64,000 bases of DNA, from assembly GCF_029784155.1 (NCBI RefSeq), contig NC_073693.1, positions 20,248,002 to 20,312,001 of the forward strand, in the 5' to 3' direction. A model generated the notes under the pieces. It did not search any database. It was not told the origin of the DNA and saw only the letters and a list, made by a program, of their open reading frames with translations. Origin of the DNA: Uranotaenia lowii (taxonomy: Eukaryota; Arthropoda; Insecta; Diptera; Culicidae). Shown one piece after another: positions 12,591 to 23,204 of this stretch; the stretch's first letter is position 1; each line of letters opens with the position of its first letter. Position numbers and translations under genes: made by a program.

Positions 12591-13113
12591 ACCCGAAACA
12601 GGATTTTTTTCTCCTTTTTTTTTTTTACCTCAACCATTTTGGGACTATAATTCACCCAAAACAAGACTTTATTTTTTCTTTCTTTAACTCAACCTGTTTG
12701 GGACTGTCATTCACCCAAAACAGGACTTTATTTTTTACTTTTTTTTCAACTCAACCTGTTTGGGACTGTCATTCACCCAAAACAGGATTTTATTTTCTCT
12801 TTTTTGAACTCAACCTGTTTGGGACTGTCATTCACCCAAAACAAGACTTTATTTCCTTTTTTTCTAAACTCAACCTGATTGGGACTGTCATTCACCCAAA
12901 ACAGGACTTTATTTTTTTCCTTTTTTTTTTTCAACTCAACCTGTTTGGGACTGTCATTCACCCAAAACAGGACTTTATTTTTTTTTCTCTTTTTTTTTCA
13001 ACTCAACCTGTTTGGGACTGTCATTCACCCAAAACAGGACTTTATTTCCCTTTTTCTAAACTCAACCTGTTTGGGACTGTCATTCACCCAAAACAGGACT
13101 TCATTTGCTTAAT
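12591..13113. repeat. Minisatellite, about 62 bp x 9 units
   Basis: CACCCAAAACAGGAC begins units at about 12591 (diverged), 12653, 12712, 12774, 12833, 12893, 12959, 13026 and 13086. Spacing is 59-67 bp and varies mainly with the T-run. Each unit also has CTCAACCTGTTTGGGACTGT. A diverged tenth unit trails to about 13170. The array is readable in several frames on both strands, which argues against coding. Confidence 0.95.
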
Positions 13114-13170
13114 TATTTGATAGACTAAACCTATTTGGATCTATAGCTCACTGACCACAGGTCTTCCTTT

Positions 13171-14270
13171 TTTTTCTTCACTTTAATTAATAATTTCAGA
13201 ATCTTGAATCATCAACAGTGACATTAATCTTACTCAATCATACATATTACAGCTAATACATTTTTTTTTTCGCTAAGTAGAAATGCTTTTAAAATTAAGT
13301 AAAAAGCATTAAAATTAAGATGTTTTTTAAAACAATTTTCATCTTAAAATTTTCTTCATGATTATTCTTTTTTTTTCTGTGTTTGACTTAATTTTATGGT
13401 TATTATTTTTATCGCAATCGCACCATTCTAAAACTTGGTTTTATATCTAAAACCCAATTTTAACGATCATTTTTATGTCCAGGGACTTTCATTTACACTA
13501 AACAAATTATAAAACCAGCCCTTTTGAAGTCCTTTTCTACAGCAATATTTTTTTTTTTTTTTTTGGCACACATACTCCATGAAATATAAGAAGAAAAATT
13601 TGTTAATGCAACAATAACTATTTTTACGGTCCAGCGTCAGTTCAAAAGTACCCAACTATGCAAAACCCTTTTTTTTTTTGAATAAAATCTCTTTGTCCAT
13701 CGTTCTGTTGGTAAAAATGCATGCAGGTATTTCACTAGCAAAATTTCTACCTTCCGCCATCTTGGAACACAACATTTTCATTTTTTCTTACCAACGCGAA
13801 AATATCAAAAACATCATCTCTTTTATAAATAAAATATCAATAACATACCATTTGGGAGCTGTTCTACTTTTACCGACAACGCCATTGTCGTGACTGAAGG
13901 TTCTCAACCATTTCACTGGCCCTATTTCTATCCATCGAATACTTTTTAATTCCGATACCGCAATTCTCGCAAAACGTTCCGTTCTTCACAACAACACTTT
14001 TCTAACTCCCTGTTACCAGTCCGGTGGGACTTCAGGTTCTCTCAGAGAACTAAATATTCGAAGTCATTCTACCGATGCTTTCTCTCCATCTCGATGCACA
14101 ATCAACTCTCTTGTTCGAAATTGATTCGAACTCGAACATATAGTAGATGGATTCAGAACTCTCGTGCACACTAAATAATTATTTGTAAATTCCGACTACA
14201 TTTGGCATTTATATATTTTATTGTTTTATTTAATTTTCTTTATTTCTTACTAATCAACTATATTTCCTAC
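13171..14270. other. Intergenic, no gene seen
   Basis: AT-rich. Holds a fragment of the T-rich tandem unit at about 13331-13378 and a decayed piece of the minisatellite unit near 13482. The open frame 13678-13893 has no recognisable feature. Confidence 0.4.
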
Positions 14271-17078
14271 ACCGGCTTATGTTGAAATGCTCATACGACG
14301 AGAATGCAGAACAAGCTGCTGAGAGTCACTTCTTCTTCTGCTCCTTAATTCGGCCGGCTGCCGGGGAGAATCCAGCAGCTCAGTTCCAGCTCTAGCTCAG
14401 CTAGGCCACTAGTCTAGGTTCGAACTTTGCTTAACCCGTACCGTACCGTCCGTATCGTATCTACCGGTTCTCTTTTTCCTCGCGCGGTCAATCACATGAG
14501 AATCCCTTCAAAGTGCCATCATCGGAATATGGCATTCTTGCCGAGGTAATTGGTTTAGTGTTTCGGTTTCTTTCTTTTCTTATGTGATGTCGTCGGTTGG
14601 TTTTTACGCCCGGTAACGCCATACGCAAACGCCTCAGTTTCAAATTTATAGCTGAAATTTGTTTACTTTATGGTGAGTTGAGTAAAGATTCTACACAACG
14701 TAGCTGTTTGTTTTTTGCTTACTCATCAGTTTGGACGGTTTATTCCTGTTAAGTGTTGTTAAAATCACATTTGCAATTCACCATCTTAAAAAAAACAACC
14801 AATCAGGAAGCCAAGTAGATAAATCAAATATTATAAAATTTAGTTCATAACCAGTCAGCCTGTAAATCATCGTGTCAAAAGAATGTTATAGAAAAGTGAA
14901 AAGTCAAAACAAACACAAAAAAGCTGAAAACAATCATCAATGAAACACTTGGTACTGGAGCCTGGATTCAGTCACACATTTTGGAAACGATCCAGCACCA
15001 AAAATAAACAACTACAATTTCGAGCTTGGTTTAGAGCTTGAATATTGACAGAAAAATAACCTCAAATTACCCATGAAGACTCAAGATGAAATTGAATTTT
15101 GAAACAGAGAAGACCTTTTGTTCATTCTTGTCGTTTTCATCGTTCTCTAAACGCGTGTTGAAAAAGCCACACGTTTTTGTTTAGTAAATATTTACAATAT
15201 CTTATCGGTATTGATTTTTTTCCTAGATTATCCAAGGTCGATTTATATTGTGGAATGCGTAAACAGAAAACGTAAATGATTGTTTTCGGGTGCGGTCCAA
15301 AAAAAAAAACATCATAAATTGTGGATCGAATGCAAAATACAACATTTGGAAAAGGCAATCAACATAATTACCAAATCGGTAGGCAATTGCCTTGGTTCGG
15401 AAGCCATCGCTGAGACGTACTCAAAATTTAACCCTGGCAGATCATTATTTATGAATTAGTTAGGCCATGATCACTCAAAAATTCGAACTTATCTCAGAAA
15501 CAAAATTTTTATACCGATTGATGTGGTATAACGAAAAAACAGCAATTGTGAATGAACAAAACTGCCGCTATTCGCAAGACTGTCCCATATGCATTTTCGT
15601 CATTTTTCAGTTTATCTCAAAAATCGTTCAAATACAGTTAGTTCTTCAATTTAGACTAAAAACTTTCATAACTTTGTTCTCAACATATATGAAAAAAATA
15701 CCAAGTCATGTCTGTCCCATATGAAATATACCCGCAAAGCTGTCCCATATGTCTTTTTATACAGAATGCTTCAAAATTGCTCCTCTAAATTACGTTAATT
15801 TTACAAATATTCATACAATGTGTGCGACAAAATAAGCATTTATTGAAATTGCGAAAGTTAGACTAGATAAAACAGTACAGTAAAGTTAAAAATAACAATT
15901 TCCATAATTTTTACAAGCTAAGTTTAGCCTAATGGGTAAATTTCATCGAACTGTTTTTTTTTAATTTCGCATGAAGCTTATTGAATTGTTCTTTGTAAAA
16001 AAAGGAAAATAGTCAGCTACAAAGCCATATTTTTTAGGTTTTTGTCATGCTGTTACTAGCTGCTTGGACTTTCATAAAATCTATGAACAAAAATACGCGT
16101 ACCTGGTAGCACACGCTTAAGTCATATTGAATTGATTTTTCTCATCAAATATTTGCAGCCAAGATACTTTGCTGTTTCTGATTCAGCATTAATTTAATTT
16201 GAAGGTATTTATAGTCTTTCTTAAAAGAAAATCGGTTATTTTATTCATGGAACGTTATTATTCATTTTATTTTAGACCCACTCAATTCTTACGATAAACT
16301 TTCTTTATCTTTGACTATCTAAACATGTCATAAACATCATTTCAAACTTATTTTTTATCAGTAAACAACCAGTAAAGTGAATAATACTGCGCAGATAGAG
16401 AGAATCAAATGATCAACTGACAAAAGAAAAGCCAAATATGGGACAGCTTTGCGGGTATATTTTATCCGCATGCGAAATATACTCGCAAGGCTGTCCCATC
16501 ATTATTTTCTCCTCCGCATCAACAATTTGCAATTCAAAAACACATTGGACGAAATTATACAACAATTATCTTAATATCTGTGAAGAAAGAAGTAGAAAAG
16601 GTAACGTTTCAACCGAGAAATCCACGAAAGTTTATAAAAATCTTTAAAGCCGTTTTTCTCGGTTCGTTGTTTTTGCATATGGGACAGACTTGCCGGCAGC
16701 GGCAGAAAACCAATATGTAGATAATGTAAATAATAATTTGATGTTCTCATGTTGCCGATTGGATTGTTTTTTTTTTTTTATTATAAAATTAAGTTAATGT
16801 TAAGACTGTTTAATTTGCTTTTTAAATCTGAGAAGAAAGAAAATATTTTTTTCGGGTGATTTTAATTTCAATTTTGTTGAACAAATTTTGAGACAAAATA
16901 GTACAACTAAAATACAATATTTTAGCTAAAATTGCATCAGGAATAGAACTTAGCGATCAGTCAAAATTTCTTATGAAACTTGGGATTATGGCTTCTAAAT
17001 CTTTCAAAAAATTATTTTTCTATTTTTTTTAAGTTCTTATCGGAATTTAAGCTTTCAGAGCTCGATTTCCCATGGAGG
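14271..17078. repeat. Direct duplication, arm 2 (with insertion)
   Basis: 14271-15480 matches 8518-9705, and 16745-17078 matches about 9708-10058. The intervening 1.25 kb has no counterpart in arm 1, so it is an insertion into arm 2 or a loss from arm 1. Its inverted ends favour insertion. Confidence 0.85.
15557..16710. mobile_element. Inverted-repeat element with iterated CTGTCCCATATG motif
   Basis: Left arm near 15557-15597 (ACTGCCGCT...GCAAGACTGTCCCATATGC) is the approximate reverse complement of 16670-16710 (GCATATGGGACAGACTTGC...GGCAGCGGCAG). An inner inverted pair lies at about 15714-15750 and 16434-16462 (ATACCCGCAAAGCTGTCCCA against its complement). There is no transposase. The insertion relative to arm 1 is slightly larger (about 15490-16744), so the exact ends are uncertain. 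Confidence 0.65.
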
Positions 17079-18388
17079 ATTTCTGTCCGACGTCCGACTA
17101 TATTTTGATAAATTTTGAGGATTTGTAAAGTTTTAAGTGAATCCTTCTTCCACAACTGTGTTCTTGATATAAATATCTTATAATTTAAGTATAGCAAATA
17201 AAAAACTAATTAAGTTTTATGGTTGCTATTCATAACTTCAGTTGTAAAAAATAAATAGGCTTTAACACCAAGATGATTGATTAAAAAATCATCACAAACG
17301 ATTTTCATGGTTGTTCAATGATTATATTTCAACTATCAATCATTGAAAAACTACTGTTAACTGCAGTTTCGTGTAAAACTGAAAATTTAATAAAATTTAA
17401 ACATCCGATCAAAATGCCCTGACACAGTTGAAAATATAGCCAAAATGTACAAAATTATTCATTTTATCAATGAAAAACGTTGAAAAACCACTTGTTTTCA
17501 TGTGTAGATAAACTTTGAAAAAATTATTTCTTCACTTGTGTGAACGTTGCGTTGTTTTCGAGTCGTTTTGATCCAATGTTTTAGAGCCATATTTGCCTAC
17601 ACTAGGGCGTTTTACTTCAAATGATTTCAAACGAAGTTTGGAGAAGCGTTTGTAAAAATCGAAATTTTCGTAGTTTTAACAAAAATACTTTTTTTTGACA
17701 ATATATCAGTAGTATCTAGAAAGGAATACGAAGAACATGTTACAATGCATTCGGGATTTCAGCTTATGTATTCCGCATATTCAGTCTATTCTCTTAGCAG
17801 GTGCATATTCCCCGATTTACTCTATTTGTGAGTACCGTCAACTGGGGCATCATGCAACATTTTTCATCTTCTAGAAGTAATAAAACCTTAATGTCCACAG
17901 ATAATCATACCGCTTGTACATCAACAGTTTTAAGGTAGAAGGGACATCAAATTTACGTAGTCAGAAAAATTGTTGGTATCACAAGTTATTTTTAAAATTA
18001 CAAAAACATGCTATTTTCACCCTACTAAAAAAAAAGGGGGGGAGTTGCAAAAAACTTTATTTTTAATCAAAAATCAAATGAAATTTATAGTTTTTGATAT
18101 ATTTGTGATGTCATAACGCATTAAGCAACAATTGCAGTAATTTTCAGTTTTGTTCGAATTAAATTTTACATTTTGTTGACAAAAATGTATTTAAAGGAAA
18201 AGCATAACGGTGCTGCATAAATTTAGGGGTAAAACATACTACAAAAAATTCTACTAGCTGAAATCATAAAAATTAATGTTCGGATGGAGGAAGTTTTGAA
18301 ATTAACATGCACATTTCGTTTCATACACTGTAAGTAAACCCTGATTTGAACATTACACGTTTCAAAACATGAAAATTATCTCTAAAAT
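17079..18388. other. Intergenic, no gene seen
   Basis: AT-rich DNA. ACCGTCAACTGGGGCATCAT at about 17834 looks like a transposon end but no partner was found. A short G-run lies near 18037. Confidence 0.4.
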
Positions 18389-18585
18389 AAGGTTGCCAGA
18401 TTGCCTGGTTTTATTCGGTTGTACCCAGATATTGAATACAAAATTTTGGAAAAGTCCGGTCCGGCCCAGTTGCCCGGATTTCATGCGCCCTAAACAAACA
18501 TGTTTGAGCAAGTTTTATTAAAATAATCTCTAAAGGTTTTTTGGAAGCTTAAAACATGATTTAAAATATGCTGATGAGTTTAACA
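18389..18585 (-). mobile_element. CCGGGCAA-family MITE fragment, copy 2
   Basis: AAGGTTGCCAGATTGCC and the following GTCCGGTCCGGCCCAGTTGC match the reverse complement of 4660-4750, so this copy lies in opposite orientation to copy 1. The far half is missing; the RTE-type LINE begins soon after. Confidence 0.65.
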
Positions 18586-18668
18586 ACATACTGCTCCTGA
18601 TATTTTGTATTGTTACGGAAACTGAGAGAAGAAATAACCGAATAGGAACTTTGGCAACGGCTTTTAGC

Positions 18669-19790
18669 ATGAAAACACGGACTAGAATTGGAACTTGGAA
18701 TGTTTTGACCCTTGCCCAGCCAGGTAAGCTGGCTCAACTTGCTAGAGAAGCTATTTAGCCGCCTCAAGCTAGAGATATTGGGACTGAGCGAAGTCCGTTG
18801 GCCTAACACTGGAGAACACAAGACACAGTCTGGGCAAGTACTGCTTTACTCTGGCATACGAGGAGAACACGCTACTCGGGAACGAGGAGTTGGTTTCCTA
18901 TTAAGCCCGCAGGCCCATGCGGCCCTCATAAGATGGGAACCGATAAACGAACGAATAATCGTAGCAAGATTCAGAACACGGGTAAGAAACCTTACAATGG
19001 TCCAGTGTTATGCGCCAACTGACGTTGCCGATTTGCAGGAGAAAGAGCAGTTTTACAGTCAATTAAACAGCGTGGTTGAGAGAATTCCGAAGGGTGACAT
19101 TCAAATCCACTTAGGCGACTTCAACGCAAAGATTGGCTCCGATAATCAGGACTTTGAGCGCATCATGGGGCGCCATGGCCTAGGACAGATGAGCGAAAAC
19201 GGAGAGCTGTTTGTAGAATTGTGGCAACAACAATAACATGGTGATCGGTGGATCGCTCTTCCCCCATCGACCAGCACATAAGGTCACTTGGGTATCTCGA
19301 GATGGCTGAACAGAAAACCACATCTGCATCAGCCGAAAATGGAGAAGGAGCCTTCTTGATGTCCGCAACAAACGAAGCGCAGACATTGCATCTGACCATC
19401 ACCTCGTCCTTGGCGAGATACGACTGAGAGTTGCGCGTGTCCAACGGCGCGAGGAAAAAGTCGGGTGTCGATACGACGTCCGCCGGTTGGAGAATCCAGA
19501 GGTGAAAAGGGCAAACGTTGAACAGCTAGAATCCACAGTCGAAGAACAGTGGTGTAGAATCAAGAATGCCGTTATCACGACGAGCCATGGTACTCTCGGT
19601 AAAGTTTGTGGAATGGATGTCGGATGAAACCTGGAGGATGATCGATGATCGGAGAAAGGCGAAAGTCGGAATTGAGCAGGAATGTACCGGTTCAGCCAAA
19701 GCAGCCGCCCGCTTACGATATGCGTAGCTGGAAAAGGCAGTTAAACGAGCTTGTAGACGAGACAAGAGAGCCTGGACAAACGCCCTAGCC
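18669..19790 (+). pseudogene. RTE-type LINE, 5' half: AP endonuclease domain, broken
   Basis: Reading from ATG 18669 gives IGTWNVLTLAQPGKLAQLA, then a stop and a frame change at about 18757. The next frame carries LGLSEVRW, ERGVGFLLSP, MVQCYAPT and HLGDFNAKIG. A further frame has SDHHLVLGEIRLRV near 19387. These are the ordered motifs (N, E, D-x-N, SDH) of an apurinic/apyrimidinic-type LINE endonuclease, which nicks target DNA to prime reverse transcription. At least two frameshifts and stops make it non-functional. The coding sequence breaks at 19790 where a hAT-like element inserted, and resumes at 23205. The sequence style resembles RTE/JAM1 elements of mosquitoes; the clade name rests on recognition by eye. 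Confidence 0.85.
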
Positions 19791-20984
19791 CAGCGGTCGG
19801 CAACCTTTTGATACAGAAGAGCCAACAAATGCAAACTAAGGAAACGTCCAAGTTTCAAAGAGCCGCAATTAATTTTATCCTTACTACAAATAATGGTGAT
19901 CGCTATGATACATTGCATCCTGATGTTAACTCAGTTTTATTATCCTTTTTCACAACGCCACAGATTTTCGTTGTTTTATTGGCAAACGGAAGCGATTTTC
20001 TATCTATTGAATCAATTCATTTTCATAACGGGTACAGCTTAGTAACGTTGAAATTTTGGCGATTTACCATTGTGACCTGATAAAATTTATCATTTTAAAC
20101 TTTGGTGAAATTCTTTCCTAACACCTATTCCCAGATGAAAAATAGACTTTTGATGTGTTCTGTTGGACTATTAAAAAGGAGCATTGAAAATTTTATATCA
20201 TAAAAATGCATACTACAAAATGTAAATTAATATAAAAAAAAACTATACGAGGGTTTGTCACTATTATTTTTTCTTCAAATTCTACAAATAAGCCTTAACA
20301 TTTTTTTGGTTTTGAACATCCGTAAAAATCCATTGCGGTTCATTTGTTTGTTATGCGCATAAATTTATCATTTTAAATAGAAAAATATTTTCCGGGCCTA
20401 AGAATAACTAAACCACCAAATTTTAATTCATAAATGCTCATTTTACAGATTAAAAAAAATAGACAAAATTTGACAAAATTTAACAATCGGTCGCGAGATG
20501 TGGTCTATAAAATGTGGTTATAAAATTTCTTTTAATTTATTTTCATTACAAGCATTCCGATCCAGCTCTCTAGTTCTCATTTTGATTTCTGATAAAATTT
20601 TAACTTAAAAATAATCTCTAAACCTCTGAGCCTGAAATATATCATGGATTCAGATTGGTCCTTCTAAAGTTTCTTTAAATTCTAACCACAAATTCATATT
20701 TTATATTATATTTATATTATTATATTGTTATCCAAATTAGTGATTTGGAATATGATCTATTTGATTTTTTCAAACAGATTTTTAATTTGTTGAATGAATT
20801 CTTAGTTTTCACTTGCGAATTCGTAATATTAAACATTATAAGAGTTTTTTGGCGATTCCCTGGCCGAAAATGTTAACCATTTTCAATGATATTCTTTGTG
20901 TGAATAATGCATTCTAATTTTTCGATATTTCAAAACAAAACAACTTCAAATATTTCAAACAGTCAAAAAGATATTTTTAAAATA

Positions 20985-21387
20985 CAGACCCCGTTCGTTT
21001 TTGGCAACACGCCCGTAAATTTTATGTTGCCAAAATCTAATGTTGTCGAAATCGAACGGATTTTTATGGCACTTTTTTATTTCAAATTTTTATTTCAAAT
21101 TATTCAAAATTTATGTAAAACCTTATATAAGCATAAAATTTTTCAATTTGGCTCAATTATATTAGTTTTTAGCAGTTAAACATGGAAAAAATCGTGTTTT
21201 TCAAGTTTAAAACTATTATTAATAAGCCAAATTGAAAAATTTCATGGTAAGATTACGTTTTACATTAATTTTTATTAATTTGAAATGAAAATAAAAAATA
21301 AAAAAGTTATAAAAAACCTGTCTTTTTTGGATGTTGCCAAAATCGAACGGTTTTTGCTCGGATGTTGCCAAAATTGAACGGGGTCTG
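20985..21387. mobile_element. MITE, 403 bp, CAGACCCCGTTC ends, TA target
   Basis: CAGACCCCGTTCGTTTTTGG at the left end is mirrored by CCAAAATTGAACGGGGTCTG at the right end. TA dinucleotides flank both sides (20983-20984 and 21388-21389), as for Tc1/mariner-type MITEs. TTGCCAAAATCGAACGG recurs internally next to the right end. There is no coding sequence. It lies inside the hAT-like element. Confidence 0.88.
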
Positions 21388-21394
21388 TACTTTT

Positions 21395-22380
21395 AATTCT
21401 TGCTCTAGCTCTGCGACGTAGTTCCACCTCCCCGTGGTGCAGAGTGGAAACGTGTCTACAGAATTGACCAGCTGTAGATGTACGGCCAAGAGAACTACAC
21501 GTCACACTTGGTACAGTCAGTTGCGACGAGCTGCGTGCCGAGTGTGGCAAAAACGTGGTGCGACTGGGCACCCTGGTACCAGTGCTCAGTTGCAAGAGGG
21601 AGGGGTCGTAACGTGTATCGGGTAGTCGCGACCCCGATATGCGGGACGACCAAATGTTTGGCGAGTTTCGATCGATCTGCCTTTTGGGGAGGTTCCTAGC
21701 CCCAATTCGCGGATACGATTGACTCACGACAGACAGAGGGGCCTTGTGCCGTGACATGTGGCGCCCAGTGGATGGGCCTCAGGTTGGGTCTCGAAGAGTC
21801 GAGATGGAGAAAAAGGATATGTGTGGTTATCTCCAGACCCGAGGAGAGGCGAGTTGTTCTCGTCTCGAATTGGGTCAAGAGACGGAACGATCGAGGGCTC
21901 TCGAGACACGAGGAGAGGTGGGTATAGACGCCTCAATTCGTGTCAAGAGGAGGAATGTGAGGAGGTCTTGAGTCACGAGGAGAGACGGGCCAAGACGGCT
22001 CAAATTGTGACAAGAGACCGAATGTGTGGGACTCGAGTCACGAGTAGCGGCGAACGGACTGCCAACCCGTAAGTCGTGAATCGTGACAAAGAGTGGACGT
22101 AAATTGCTGGTGTAGTACGAATAAAACGAGTATTTGCCGTGGAGCGCATTGCGCGAGTATGGTCTCCCATCATGGGTAAAGCCTTCGTTGCTAGGTCCGG
22201 ATGGGAATTATGGCCAGAGGCCCCAGGTGGATTTTATGGCGTAGGGGTACATAGTATCATGAGTCGTCCAATTGCACCCATGGACCCAGAGTAGCAAACT
22301 GGGGGGACGCGGTGGCTCGCCGCGCCTTGGAATGCAATCCGTAAAAAGGATTTACCACCTGGGTGATCAACTAATAAAAA
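21395..22380. repeat. GC-rich retroelement-like segment with GAGGAGAGG repeats
   Basis: An abrupt GC-rich island within AT-rich DNA. 21790-22055 consists of degenerate units containing ACGAGGAGAGG, CTCGAGTC or TCTCGAATTG. The end (22080-22375) stops at AATAAAAAAAG, like the 3' end of a polyadenylated retroelement. Short open frames occur in several frames without a recognisable domain. Similar GAGGAGAGGTC/CTCGAGTC units occur at 31345-31575 inside the gypsy relic. The family is unidentified. Confidence 0.5.
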
Positions 22381-23000
22381 AAGATTTGCTGTATTTCAGT
22401 CTATCTTGGATTTTTGGAATCGCCAAGAATAGATTCAACCAATGATGTGGAAATATGCCGCGGTCCAATGAAAGTTTTGATTGCTATCTCGGATCTTCCA
22501 TAACAAAAATAAATCTTACATAATAATAGACATCTTCTTTAGCTTTGCTTAACTTAACATAACTTTGACTTTGCTTCGCTGAATTTCATTTTTCAGTGAA
22601 CCGATTTTTTAAACTCAAATTTTAGTTTTTTGACGTTATTTTGATCATAGAACAAACTAAAACCTAAATTCTAAAAAAAACTTAAACAGCCATGACGTTT
22701 TAAAAATAATTGCAAAATTAGAAATTAGGTTGAGAATTAAAAAAAAAGACGTAAAAGTTGTTAGAAGATATATTAAAGTTTATGGACGAAAATGCTTCTT
22801 TACCAAATAGAGTTTCTCCTTCGAATAAATACCTAAAATTATTCATATTATATATGAAATTCTAAAACTAAACCAACACTCAGTTCCCGGTTTACAAAAA
22901 TATTTTTTAACAAACTTTTAAAATATTCAATTCAAGAAAAACAAACTCAATTTCATAATCTTAATAGTGAAGGCTTTATTTGACGATTAAAAAATGCTCG
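22381..23000. other. AT-rich interior of the hAT-like element, no gene
   Basis: AT-rich sequence between the GC-rich segment and the right end of the hAT-like element. No transposase or RNA gene is visible. Confidence 0.4.
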
Positions 23001-23204
23001 GTTTTTATTTCAGAAAATGAAATTCAACGATAAACTTCCCGTGCCAGCGAATAAAAATTTCTCCAGGCTTCCAAATGAAGGAACTTATGTTACGTCCAGA
23101 AAATTTCGAGGATTTTCAAAATTTTCACACATTGAGCTAAAGAGCCGCAGTTATACATCCAAAGAGCCACATGCGGCTCGCGAGCCGCAGGTTGCCGACC
23201 TATG

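Larger units (their letters stand above)
19791..23204. mobile_element. hAT-like non-autonomous element, 3.4 kb, 8-bp target duplication
   Basis: Left end CAGCGGTCGGCAACC and right end GGTTGCCGACCTATG are inverted repeats. The octamer CCCTAGCC flanks both sides (19783-19790 and 23205-23212), and 8 bp is the hAT-superfamily target size. Subterminal AAGAGCCGCA/AGAGCCACATGCGGCTC blocks are present at the ends, as in many hAT elements. No transposase frame with a recognisable domain was found inside, so it is probably a non-autonomous or decayed copy. It splits the RTE LINE and carries at least one later insertion. Confidence 0.88.

Noticed and set aside
12591..13113. CRISPR-like array
   Set aside because: Units are contiguous with no unique spacers, and the genome is eukaryotic.
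12518..13120. 200-codon open frame over the minisatellite as a repeat protein
   Set aside because: Open in several frames on both strands, T-runs of variable length, no start context or splice signals. Better explained as a tandem repeat.
21434..22072. Several overlapping 60-160 codon frames in the GC-rich segment
   Set aside because: Open on both strands because of high GC and repeat structure. No domain was recognised.
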